Assembly: GCA_030637065.1 (NCBI GenBank)
Contig: DAOVVQ010000030.1
Span: 1 to 20,019 of the forward strand
DNA: 20,019 nt
Reading direction: 5' to 3'
Origin: Planctomycetota bacterium
GTDB taxonomy: Bacteria; Planctomycetota; Phycisphaerae; Sedimentisphaerales; Anaerohalosphaeraceae
Below are positions 7,528 to 13,827 of the stretch, piece by piece. Numbering within the stretch: position 1 is the stretch's first letter; each line of letters opens with the position of its first letter. The position numbers and the translations under genes are program-made. Under the pieces are notes generated by a model, which was not told the DNA's origin, searched no databases, and was given only the letters and a program-made list of their open reading frames with translations.

Positions 7528-8028
7528 TTAACTGTTTGAATTCTGTTGACTTCCTCCCTGCCGAGCCATAGCGACCGTCCCTGTCCTGACGACGCTTTTT
7601 ATACCATAAGGCCGGCAGGAGTCCATAAAGGCCTCGATCTTGCTCTCCGGCCCGCAAACCTCCACCATAACAGATTTTGGCGTCGTGTCCACAACTTTTG
7701 CGTTAAACATCTCGATCAGGGCCAGTATCTCGGGTCTCTTGTCCGGTGGGGCGGCGATCGAGATGAGCATAAGGTCGCGGGCGACGACGTCCTGGCCGAC
7801 GAAATCCTGCACCTTGACCACGGAAACGATCTTTGCAAGCTGCTTTCTGACCTGTTCGACAACGCGGTCATCGCCGATGACAACGATGGTCATCCGGCTA
7901 AGCGAGGGGTCGTCTGTCCTGCCAACCGCCAGAGAATCGATATTAAAGGCCCTCGCAGCGAACATACCAGCCGTATGGGCAAGAACGCCGGGCTTATTTT
8001 GGACTAATGCACTAATAATATGTTTCAT
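7528..8028 (-). CDS. ilvN: Acetolactate synthase small (regulatory) subunit
   Basis: Regulatory partner of IlvB that usually mediates valine feedback inhibition and raises activity. The N-terminal ACT domain is clear: MKHIISALVQNKPGVL at the start, then FNIDSLAVGRTDDPSLSRMTIVV. The C-terminal domain follows from about residue 80. I start at ATG 8028 (166 aa), because conserved homology begins there and GGGGA lies 8 nt upstream. A longer open frame to 8349 only overlaps ilvB in another frame and has no conserved content. It sits 50 nt after ilvB and 31 nt before ilvC, in the standard ilvBNC order. The name ilvH would serve equally well. Confidence 0.95.
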   Translation of the reverse strand: MKHIISALVQNKPGVLAHTAGMFAARAFNIDSLAVGRTDDPSLSRMTIVVIGDDRVVEQVRKQLAKIVSVVKVQDFVGQDVVARDLMLISIAAPPDKRPEILALIEMFNAKVVDTTPKSVMVEVCGPESKIEAFMDSCRPYGIKSVVRTGTVAMARQGGSQQNSNS

Positions 8029-8078
8029 TTTAGGTCCCCTATAATCAGTTAAGGGTCGATTGACCGTTATATTTCGAT

Positions 8079-9809
8079 TTACGCCATTGACTCGAAGATA
8101 TCCAGACCGTCCATCTCGTGTATCGCCTTGCCAGCGGCGACCATCGGCCAGACATTCTCTTCCCGGTCGATATGAAAATCGACGAGACACGGACGCGTCT
8201 CCGCTAACATCTTCCCGAGAGCCTTCGGGACGTCCTTTTTCTTTTCGACCTTGATCCCGACCGCTCCCAGAGCCTTGGCGACCGTCGCAAAATCGGGATT
8301 CTTCAGCGAACTCTGCGAATATCGCTTGCCGTAGAACAGCTCCTGCCACTGCCGGACCATTCCCATATACCCGTTATTGAGCAGGCAGATCTTTACAGGC
8401 AGATCATACATAACCGCGGTGGAAAGCTCCGTAAGCGTCATATTAAAGCTGCTGTCGCCGTCGATATCGATGACGACCTGGTCGGGAAGGGCGATCTGGG
8501 CCCCGATCGCCGCTGGCAGGCCGAACCCCATCGTGCCGAGACCGCCGGAGGTTATAAATTGGCGGGGCCGGTCATAACGGTAGAACTGGGCGGCCCACAT
8601 CTGGTGCTGGCCGACGCCGGTAACGATGGTCGCATTGCCCTCGGTCTGGCGGTACAGCTCCTCGATAACATACTGCGGCTTTATCGTATTAGCCTCCCTG
8701 TCATAGGTTACGGGGAATTTGCTCTTCCACTCGCCAATCTTCTCGAACCATTCGGTCCGGTCGCGATGCTCGACAGCCTCGGTCAACTCGACAAGGATCT
8801 GTTTGGCATCGCCGACAACGGGAATATCGGCCCGGACGTTCTTGGATATGCTCGCAGGGTCGATGTCGACATGTATGACCTTCGCCTTCGAGGCAAAATC
8901 CTTGATCTTTCCGGTAACCCGGTCCTCGAACCGGGCGCCGATCGCAATCATCAGGTCGCTTTCCTGGACGGCGTAGTTGGCGTAGGCTGTGCCGTGCATA
9001 CCGAGCATATCGAGCGACTCAGCCCGCGACTGGTCGTAGCTTCCAAGCCCAAGCAGCGTCGTCGTAACCGGAACATTCGCCTTGAGCGCCAGTTTACGCA
9101 ACTCCTCGCTGGCCCCACTTAGAATGACGCCGCCGCCAACATAGAGGACGGGTCGCTGCGATTCGTTGATCGCCTTGGCTGCCATCGATATCTGCCTGCT
9201 GTGGCCCTTGGTCCTGATGTGGTAACCGGGCATCTTTATCTTCGTTGGCGGTGGGACCACAGCTCTCTTGATCTGGACGTCGACGGGTATATCGATGAGA
9301 ACCGGGCCCGGGCGTCCGCTGGAAGCGATATAAAACGCCTCGCGGATGGTCTGGGCAAGCTCATTGACATCCTTGACGATCACGTTGTGTTTGGTCACAG
9401 GCCGCGTAATACCGGTAGTATCGGCCTCCTGAAAGGCATCGTTGCCGATAAGTTCGGTGCGGACCTGCCCGGTAAACGCGACGATCGGGATCGAATCCAT
9501 CATCGCCGTGGCAAGGCCGGTAACCAGATTAGTCGCGCCAGGCCCGGAAGTGGCGACAACAACGCCGACTTTTCCGCTGGCCCGGGCATAAGCGTCAGCC
9601 ATGTGACAGCCGCCCTGCTCGTGACGCGGGATGATAAACCGGATCGGCGCGTCATAAAGCTTGTCGAACAACGGCAGCACAACGCCGCCGAGATAGCCGA
9701 ACATCACTTCGACACCCTGCTCGATGAGCATGTCGACGATGATCTGACAGCCCTGCGTGCCGGTAGGTTCGGAAGTGGCGCCCGCGCCGGGGGATGAACT
9801 TTCAGCCAT
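8079..9809 (-). CDS. ilvB: Acetolactate synthase large (catalytic) subunit
   Basis: Thiamine diphosphate-dependent acetohydroxyacid synthase, condensing two pyruvates, or pyruvate and 2-oxobutyrate, in the first common step of branched-chain amino-acid synthesis. The N-terminal pyrimidine-binding domain contains the catalytic Glu E64 in RHEQGG and the ATSGPGATNLVTGLA segment. The central domain contains VGGGV and IGARFEDRVTGK. The C-terminal pyrophosphate-binding domain has the IDGDSSFNM...LLNNGYMGMVRQWQ motif. Length (576) is typical. AGGAG lies 8 nt before the ATG at 9809. It is first in the ilvBNC-lipoprotein operon, with a strong promoter and a long leader upstream. A small oddity is GYLGG (38-42) where GYPGG is usual. 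Confidence 0.97.
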   Translation of the reverse strand: MAESSSPGAGATSEPTGTQGCQIIVDMLIEQGVEVMFGYLGGVVLPLFDKLYDAPIRFIIPRHEQGGCHMADAYARASGKVGVVVATSGPGATNLVTGLATAMMDSIPIVAFTGQVRTELIGNDAFQEADTTGITRPVTKHNVIVKDVNELAQTIREAFYIASSGRPGPVLIDIPVDVQIKRAVVPPPTKIKMPGYHIRTKGHSRQISMAAKAINESQRPVLYVGGGVILSGASEELRKLALKANVPVTTTLLGLGSYDQSRAESLDMLGMHGTAYANYAVQESDLMIAIGARFEDRVTGKIKDFASKAKVIHVDIDPASISKNVRADIPVVGDAKQILVELTEAVEHRDRTEWFEKIGEWKSKFPVTYDREANTIKPQYVIEELYRQTEGNATIVTGVGQHQMWAAQFYRYDRPRQFITSGGLGTMGFGLPAAIGAQIALPDQVVIDIDGDSSFNMTLTELSTAVMYDLPVKICLLNNGYMGMVRQWQELFYGKRYSQSSLKNPDFATVAKALGAVGIKVEKKKDVPKALGKMLAETRPCLVDFHIDREENVWPMVAAGKAIHEMDGLDIFESMA

Positions 9810-10044
9810 GATTTTACTCCTGTTCCTGATAAACGTTATCGTTATTCCAACAGATCACGGTTTTCGCCGGCTCCGAACCCGACCGCCAATCGTCCCGCCA
9901 CGAGCGAACCGACCGACAAGCCGGGCGTATTGTCGCCCTGCCGCAATCGTGTAACCGCACCGGCAAACCCACGCCAAAGGCCCGGGAATACGCCAAATGC
10001 GTCTCAGGCATGCACTTTACCCCTTTCGGGCACAAATGCAACCA
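9810..10044 (-). other. Long 5' leader of the ilv operon
   Basis: About 235 nt lie between the predicted transcription start near 10044 and the ilvB start codon. The leader begins with a small CCC-gaaa-GGG hairpin and stays GC-rich. One open frame crosses nearly all of it, but it starts with TTG and is not rich in Leu, Val or Ile. I see no terminator hairpin with a T-tract, so classical peptide attenuation is not supported. The near-palindrome GATAAACGTTATC (9828-9840) sits just upstream of the SD and might be an operator. No known riboswitch was recognised. Confidence 0.4.
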
Positions 10045-10050
10045 GAGAGT

Positions 10051-10079
10051 ATATTACGACTCTCCAAACAGTTTGTCAA
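10051..10079 (-). promoter_or_regulatory. Sigma70 promoter of the ilvBNC operon
   Basis: Reading the minus strand, a perfect TTGACA (10079-10074) is followed after 17 nt by TAATAT (10056-10051). This is the best promoter in the window and points toward ilvB. It predicts a transcription start near 10044. Confidence 0.8.
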
Positions 10080-10153
10080 GAAAAATCCCGCCAAATCCCA
10101 TTTCAGACCACAAAAATCGGGTGGCAAAAACGGGGACTGGTACGTTCTGCCTC

Positions 10154-10246
10154 GGGTGGCACACTTTTGCTTGCAAAAGGGTGTTTGGCAATTCTCGCAA
10201 ACCCCTACGCCGGGTGGCAGCGTGTTTGCGCAGCAAACCGATGGGC
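10154..10246. repeat. Multi-hairpin repeat family B, partial copy
   Basis: GGGTGGC (10154-10160) is followed by hairpin CTTTTGC-tt-GCAAAAG (10164-10179), then by a block (10179-10246) matching 5487-5556. Its GGGTGGCAGCG arm (10212-10222) and GTTTGCGCAGCAAAC hairpin are near-identical to the complete copy; the right half of the element is absent. It lies in the gene-free stretch between ilvB and rsmD. Confidence 0.7.
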
Positions 10247-10280
10247 AAACCCTCTGTGGAAGCCATGATAACCTTTGTCA

Positions 10281-10298
10281 TTCCCGCGAAGGCGGGAA
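10281..10298. repeat. Short palindromic (REP-like) repeat
   Basis: TTCCCGC (10281-10287) and GCGGGAA (10292-10298) form a 7-bp hairpin with a GAAG loop, flanked by 'ca' and 'tccagc'. This sequence type is familiar as a dispersed palindromic repeat in many bacterial genomes. There is no T-tract, so I do not call it a terminator. A half-match, CTGGATTCCCG, occurs at 13671-13681. Confidence 0.6.
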
Positions 10299-10335
10299 TC
10301 CAGCACAGTGGATAACTTGTCACCAATTCACCCCA

Positions 10336-10450
10336 CAGCAAGGGTGGCAGCGTGTCCCGATTTATCGGGACCGATGGGCGATTGCACATTGGCACCCACC
10401 ATCGGTTTGGCTTCGCCAAATCCCGATGTACATCGGGACCACCCTTGCTG
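10336..10450. repeat. Multi-hairpin repeat family B, variant copy with swapped hairpins
   Basis: Outer arms CAGCAAGGGTGG (10336-10347) and CCACCCTTGCTG (10439-10450) pair perfectly over 12 bp. Inside are hairpin TCCCGA-ttta-TCGGGA (10355-10370), arms CCGATGG (10371-10377) and CCATCGG (10399-10405), hairpin TTTGGC-ttc-GCCAAA (10406-10420), and the palindrome TCCCGATGTACATCGGGA (10421-10438). Relative to 5522-5610, the central arms and TTTGGC hairpin are conserved, while the first hairpin is exchanged and another added. With the partial copy, it fills most of the stretch between the ilv promoter and rsmD, where no gene is supported. Confidence 0.8.
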
Positions 10451-10574
10451 CGATGCGATCCTGTGCCCGCTTTTGCCGTTTTTTTGCATTGATGCGTGCA
10501 ATTTAGCCCTTAATCGCTAATATCTACTCATTAGTCGCGGATATTTCGTGTGATTTCACGGCAGGCAACGCCCA

Positions 10575-11153
10575 ATGAGGATAATCGCAGGTTCAAAACG
10601 AGGAATGAAACTCCTTGCCCCCAAGGGCATGGCCACCCGCCCGATCACCGACCGCGTCAAAGAATCGCTCTTTAGCATCCTGGTCAACCGCTACGATGCC
10701 ATCGAACAGGGCCTCGTCGCCGATCTCTTCTGCGGGACAGGCTCACTCGGCCTCGAGGCCCTCTCAAGAGGGGCCCAAAGCGCCATTTTCATAGAACGCG
10801 ACAGCCGCACCACCGCCATCCTGGAAAAGAATATCGCCCGAGCCGGCTTCGTCGCAGAATCAAAGGTCATCCGGGCCAACGCATTCAAAATAGGCGCACC
10901 AACACCAGCCAGCGGCGAAAAATTCGACCTCGTCTTCGTCGACCCTCCATACCCCCGCTCGGAAGACACCACAGAAAAATCACAATTAGGCCGCCTGCTG
11001 ACGCTCCTCAATGAACAGATGGCCCCGGACGGCATAGCAGTCGTCAGGACCAGCGAAAAAACCGCCCTGCTGGACAAATACGACCGATTGCAGATCATGG
11101 AACGCCGAACATGGGGAACAATGGCAGTCGCCATCATGGGATTTGGCGATTAA
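10575..11153 (+). CDS. rsmD: 16S rRNA (guanine(966)-N2)-methyltransferase
   Basis: SAM-dependent methyltransferase that modifies G966 (E. coli numbering) of 16S rRNA during small-subunit assembly. The protein (192 aa, normal length) opens with the family signature MRIIAGSKRGMKL. It carries TRPITDRVKESLF at 21-33, the SAM-binding motif DLFCGTGSLGLEALSRGA at 50-67, and the catalytic DPPY at 123-126. Homology begins at the first codon, so the ATG at 10575 is chosen although the SD is weak. It stands alone, with repeats upstream and a 247-nt gap downstream. Confidence 0.93.
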   Translation: MRIIAGSKRGMKLLAPKGMATRPITDRVKESLFSILVNRYDAIEQGLVADLFCGTGSLGLEALSRGAQSAIFIERDSRTTAILEKNIARAGFVAESKVIRANAFKIGAPTPASGEKFDLVFVDPPYPRSEDTTEKSQLGRLLTLLNEQMAPDGIAVVRTSEKTALLDKYDRLQIMERRTWGTMAVAIMGFGD

Positions 11154-11194
11154 AGCCCAACAAAACAGGCAAGAAGCCCAATAAAGCAGGCAAA
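11153..11194. repeat. Two-unit 21-bp tandem repeat after rsmD
   Basis: Two adjacent 21-bp units (11153-11173 and 11174-11194), each beginning AAGCCCAA and containing CAGGCAA, match at 18 of 21 positions. They start at the final base of the rsmD stop codon. They look like a local duplication; no function is evident. Confidence 0.65.
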
Positions 11195-11241
11195 ATGTTT
11201 GAATTTCCCAGCCAGAAGCGGTATCTATATATAGGTGGGTC

Positions 11242-11295
11242 CCCTGAAAAACAGGGTATATCCCAATGCCAGGATTGTTTTTGTTCCAAAAACAA
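11242..11295. other. Two hairpins between rsmD and the lipoprotein gene
   Basis: CCCTG-aaaaa-CAGGG (11242-11256) and TTGTTTTT-gttcc-AAAAACAA (11275-11295) lie in the 247-nt gap after rsmD. Neither has a classical T-tract, though the second is U-rich on one arm. They may end rsmD transcription. I find no convincing promoter for the next gene in the rest of the gap. Confidence 0.35.
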
Positions 11296-11400
11296 CGACC
11301 ATAGCAAGGGTGTCATAGTTTTTCAGAGGTCTCAGATGAGGCTCAGCGGGCCAGGCGAGCAGGCATAAACGGGAAACCCAGGGTTTAAAGGAGCAGGAAA

Positions 11401-12786
11401 ATGTCTATATTACAGAAAATAATTCCGGTTTTGTGCTGTGTATTGCTGCTGGTCGGCTGTTATGAAGACGAGTCGGAGATCACGCTGAACGCTGACGGCA
11501 GCGGGACCATAAAGGAAAAGCTGGTCATATCGGAAAGACTTCTCGTGGCTACTTCCGAGAGCAGCGGTGATGATAATATGCCTCCGATCAGTAAAGAGAA
11601 GGTGCTGGAAAAGATCGGTTCGGCTTTCGAGATAACCTCAATTGCCATCACCGATCTTCCGGACGGAGGCAGGACGATCGAGTTCGAGGGGAAATTCGAC
11701 AGTGCAGAGCGGTTTTTCCTTTCGAAATTCTGTAGCGAGACCCTCAAGTTACGGCTCGTTTCGGCAGGCGAAGGCAGGGCTGCGATCTACTGTGACGCAT
11801 GGCAATCCGGCAACAGCAGCGGACCAAGCGCCACGCAGCGCTACGGCATGGCAAAAGGGTTGTATATCAAAAGAACGATCCATCTTCCGGCGGAAATAGA
11901 AAAGACCAACGGAGACCGCGGCAGCGATAAAAACACGGTTAGCTGGGTTATGGACCTGCGCAATAAAGACGGACTTGCCCGGACCAGGGCATTCGTAGAG
12001 GGCGAAGACAAAGGTGTCGGCTCGGTTTTTTTCGATGCGTCGGCGCTGAAGTTTTCTTTGCCCCTGAGAGCCGTCATCGAGCCCGAAGAGCCCGCCTCAA
12101 CCGATGAAGAGTCGCCAGCCGAACTAAAGGCGAAGGTTTCCTGGATAGCAACCAACAAAAAGATATTACTCGATAGCGATGATGCCGAACCGACAATATC
12201 GGATCTGGAGTTGGCGATAGAGCTTAGTTGGAGCGATGGCGATAAATCTGTTTCCTGTCATACACCTGTGCTGACAAGTATACAGGACGATCTCGGCAAG
12301 GATCTTGTTAAGAGCGCACATCGATCCACCTTCCCGATACAAGGCTCGGGTAACAGTAAAGAGTTGAAGATCAAGACGGAAACGCCGGGTATAAACGCGA
12401 GAAAACTCAAAAATATCGAAGGCTATGTATCGGTAGTGCGGAGTGTTAAAACGGAAGAGGTCATCCTGGAAAACGTGCATGAACTCGTCGGTATCGATGG
12501 CGCTGCAAACCCGGTTCTGGGCAAATTGAATTTCAGAATTAACAAGATATCCGGCAGCACTCTCGAAATTGAAATTGATGAAGGGCATCGTACGATAACG
12601 TCGATCGATATCTATGGCAAAGACGGCAGCATGCTTAAAAGCCGCGGAGGCATGGGATGGGGCAATAACTACTCTTACCAATTTGCCGACGAGATACCCA
12701 AGCCGGGTAAATGCCGGATAGAGGTTGTCGTTTCAAAGGATGAGGTAAAGGTTCCTTTCTCTTTCGACGAAGCAGCACTGCCGTAA
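11401..12786 (+). CDS. Lipoprotein of unknown function
   Basis: I do not recognise the family. The protein (461 aa) has a clear lipoprotein signal: a basic start, a hydrophobic core (residues about 7-18) and the lipobox LLVGC, with Cys20 as the modified residue. Directly after it comes YEDESEITLNADGSGTIKEKL, reminiscent of secreted proteins that begin with short beta-strands. The remainder is rich in charged residues and alternating strand-like segments, with no further membrane helix, metal motif or catalytic signature that I can name. AAAGGAG (11387-11393) lies 7 nt before the ATG. The next gene, for a membrane-anchored protein, starts 72 nt downstream on the same strand, so the two may be co-transcribed. 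A 6-bp hairpin, CCAGCC/GGCTGG (12816-12833), lies between them. Confidence 0.8.
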   Translation: MSILQKIIPVLCCVLLLVGCYEDESEITLNADGSGTIKEKLVISERLLVATSESSGDDNMPPISKEKVLEKIGSAFEITSIAITDLPDGGRTIEFEGKFDSAERFFLSKFCSETLKLRLVSAGEGRAAIYCDAWQSGNSSGPSATQRYGMAKGLYIKRTIHLPAEIEKTNGDRGSDKNTVSWVMDLRNKDGLARTRAFVEGEDKGVGSVFFDASALKFSLPLRAVIEPEEPASTDEESPAELKAKVSWIATNKKILLDSDDAEPTISDLELAIELSWSDGDKSVSCHTPVLTSIQDDLGKDLVKSAHRSTFPIQGSGNSKELKIKTETPGINARKLKNIEGYVSVVRSVKTEEVILENVHELVGIDGAANPVLGKLNFRINKISGSTLEIEIDEGHRTITSIDIYGKDGSMLKSRGGMGWGNNYSYQFADEIPKPGKCRIEVVVSKDEVKVPFSFDEAALP

Positions 12787-12858
12787 TAACCCGAATGCCA
12801 TATTGCATTGCAGGCCCAGCCGTTCAGGGCTGGCGACAGAAAATGAAGGGAGTTTATT

Positions 12859-13533
12859 TTGGCACAGATAGCGATAGTTATCGTAGTTGTAGCAGTCATC
12901 ATCGCCGGGATCGTTTTTTCTGCGATCGCAGCCAAGAAACGGCGCGAGGCGCTTGCGGGGCTGGCCCAGCGGCTTGGCTTTTCGTTCAGTCCGGACAGGG
13001 ATCGCAACATCGACGACCGGTACCGCTTCCTCGATGCGCTGCGGCAGGGCTCGAATCACTATGCCTACAATATACTCAGCGGCAATTATCAGGGTCGCGA
13101 CACGCAGGTCTTCGACTATCACTACGAGACGCATTCGACCGACTCCAAGGGTCGCAGGCAGACGCATCACCATCATTTTTCCTTCTTCATCCTGACGCTG
13201 GAAACGTCATTTCCAGAGCTTAAGATCACCAAGGAAGGCTTCTTCTCGAAGATCGGCCAGGCGCTGGGCTTTGACGATATCGATTTCGAATCGCACGAGT
13301 TTTCACGACAATTCTGTGTAAGGTCGAAAAACAAAAAATTCGCCTATGACGTATGCAATGCCAAAATGATCGACTACCTGCTCGATAACAAGGACATGAG
13401 CATAGAGATAGAACAAAACGCACTCGCCCTGGCCTGCAATCGCAGACTCGACGTAGTACTGATCGAACACAACCTAAACCGCCTCACAAAAATCCGCTCC
13501 TTGATGCCGGAATACCTGTTTGCCACCGGTTAG
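12859..13533 (+). CDS. Membrane-anchored protein of unknown function
   Basis: Family not recognised. The 224-aa protein has one N-terminal membrane helix (about residues 3-24, AIVIVVVAVIIAGIVFSAI), then a basic KKRREAL turn and a soluble domain predicted to face the cytoplasm. The start LAQRLGFSFSPDRD resembles small membrane proteins in which the helix is followed by a domain reading 'A..lGf.f', but I cannot assign a DUF with confidence. A natural HHHH run lies near residues 98-101 and there are only a few cysteines. The start is TTG at 12859: GAAGGGAG (12845-12852) lies 6 nt upstream and the membrane helix begins immediately after. It follows the unknown lipoprotein gene by 72 nt on the same strand. 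A family C repeat region begins shortly after the stop codon. Confidence 0.75.
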   Translation: MAQIAIVIVVVAVIIAGIVFSAIAAKKRREALAGLAQRLGFSFSPDRDRNIDDRYRFLDALRQGSNHYAYNILSGNYQGRDTQVFDYHYETHSTDSKGRRQTHHHHFSFFILTLETSFPELKITKEGFFSKIGQALGFDDIDFESHEFSRQFCVRSKNKKFAYDVCNAKMIDYLLDNKDMSIEIEQNALALACNRRLDVVLIEHNLNRLTKIRSLMPEYLFATG

Positions 13534-13570
13534 CCGTGTAGCGATGGATAACGAAGGCAAAATAGTTCTG

Positions 13571-13660
13571 CCCCGAAGGGGCTGTTAAGCTCAGCCCAGG
13601 GTAAGCGAAGCGCCACCCTGGGATAGCAACATCCCGCCTTCTAAGATACCCTGAAAGGGT
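13571..13660. repeat. Palindromic repeat family C
   Basis: Three hairpins stand in series: CCCC-gaa-GGGG (13571-13581), CCCAGGGT (13595-13602) with ACCCTGGG (13615-13622), and ACCCT-gaa-AGGGT (13648-13660). The 'CCCCGAAGGGG ... CCAGGGT ... ACCCTGG ... CCTGAAAGGG' arrangement is familiar from dispersed intergenic repeats in PVC and Bacteroidota genomes. It occupies the 294-nt gap before the second sulfatase. Only one copy is in this window. Confidence 0.65.
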
Positions 13661-13719
13661 TATATAAAACCTGGATTCCCGTCCCGACCCATGATCATCG
13701 GTTTTGACGAAGGAAATCG

Positions 13720-13748
13720 TTGACGGTTCAGGGTCAATCATATAGGAT
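13720..13748 (+). promoter_or_regulatory. Putative promoter of the second sulfatase gene
   Basis: TTGACG (13720-13725) and TAGGAT (13743-13748) are 17 nt apart, about 80 nt before the start codon at 13828. The -35 box is strong and the -10 box matches four of six consensus bases. TTGAC and GTCAA (13720-13724, 13733-13737) also form a small inverted repeat around the -35 box. Confidence 0.4.
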
Positions 13749-13827
13749 TACCGGTGTTGTACTGAGAAAAATAGTGTTTTAGCCGTGTAAACGGGGAATC
13801 CTGCTTTATATTCTGAGGAGACAAGAG

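Noticed and set aside
6804..7571. 255-aa plus-strand open frame opposite ilvC
   Set aside because: It is antisense to a strongly conserved enzyme and has no recognisable motif.
8029..8349. N-terminal extension of ilvN by 107 codons
   Set aside because: It overlaps the ilvB coding sequence in another frame; conserved homology and an SD place the start at 8028.
9814..10041. Open frame in the ilv leader as an attenuator leader peptide
   Set aside because: It starts with TTG, is 75 codons long, is not enriched in Leu/Val/Ile, and no terminator/antiterminator pair is visible.
10281..10298. TTCCCGC/GCGGGAA hairpin as a terminator
   Set aside because: It has no T-tract on either side and has the look of a dispersed REP-like repeat.
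9997..10506. 169-aa open frame between ilvB and rsmD
   Set aside because: It is built from palindromic repeats and their flanks and has no plausible domain or SD.
12795..13223. 142-aa open frame overlapping the membrane-anchored protein gene
   Set aside because: It is a shifted-frame shadow; the other frame has an SD, a membrane helix and a coherent soluble domain.
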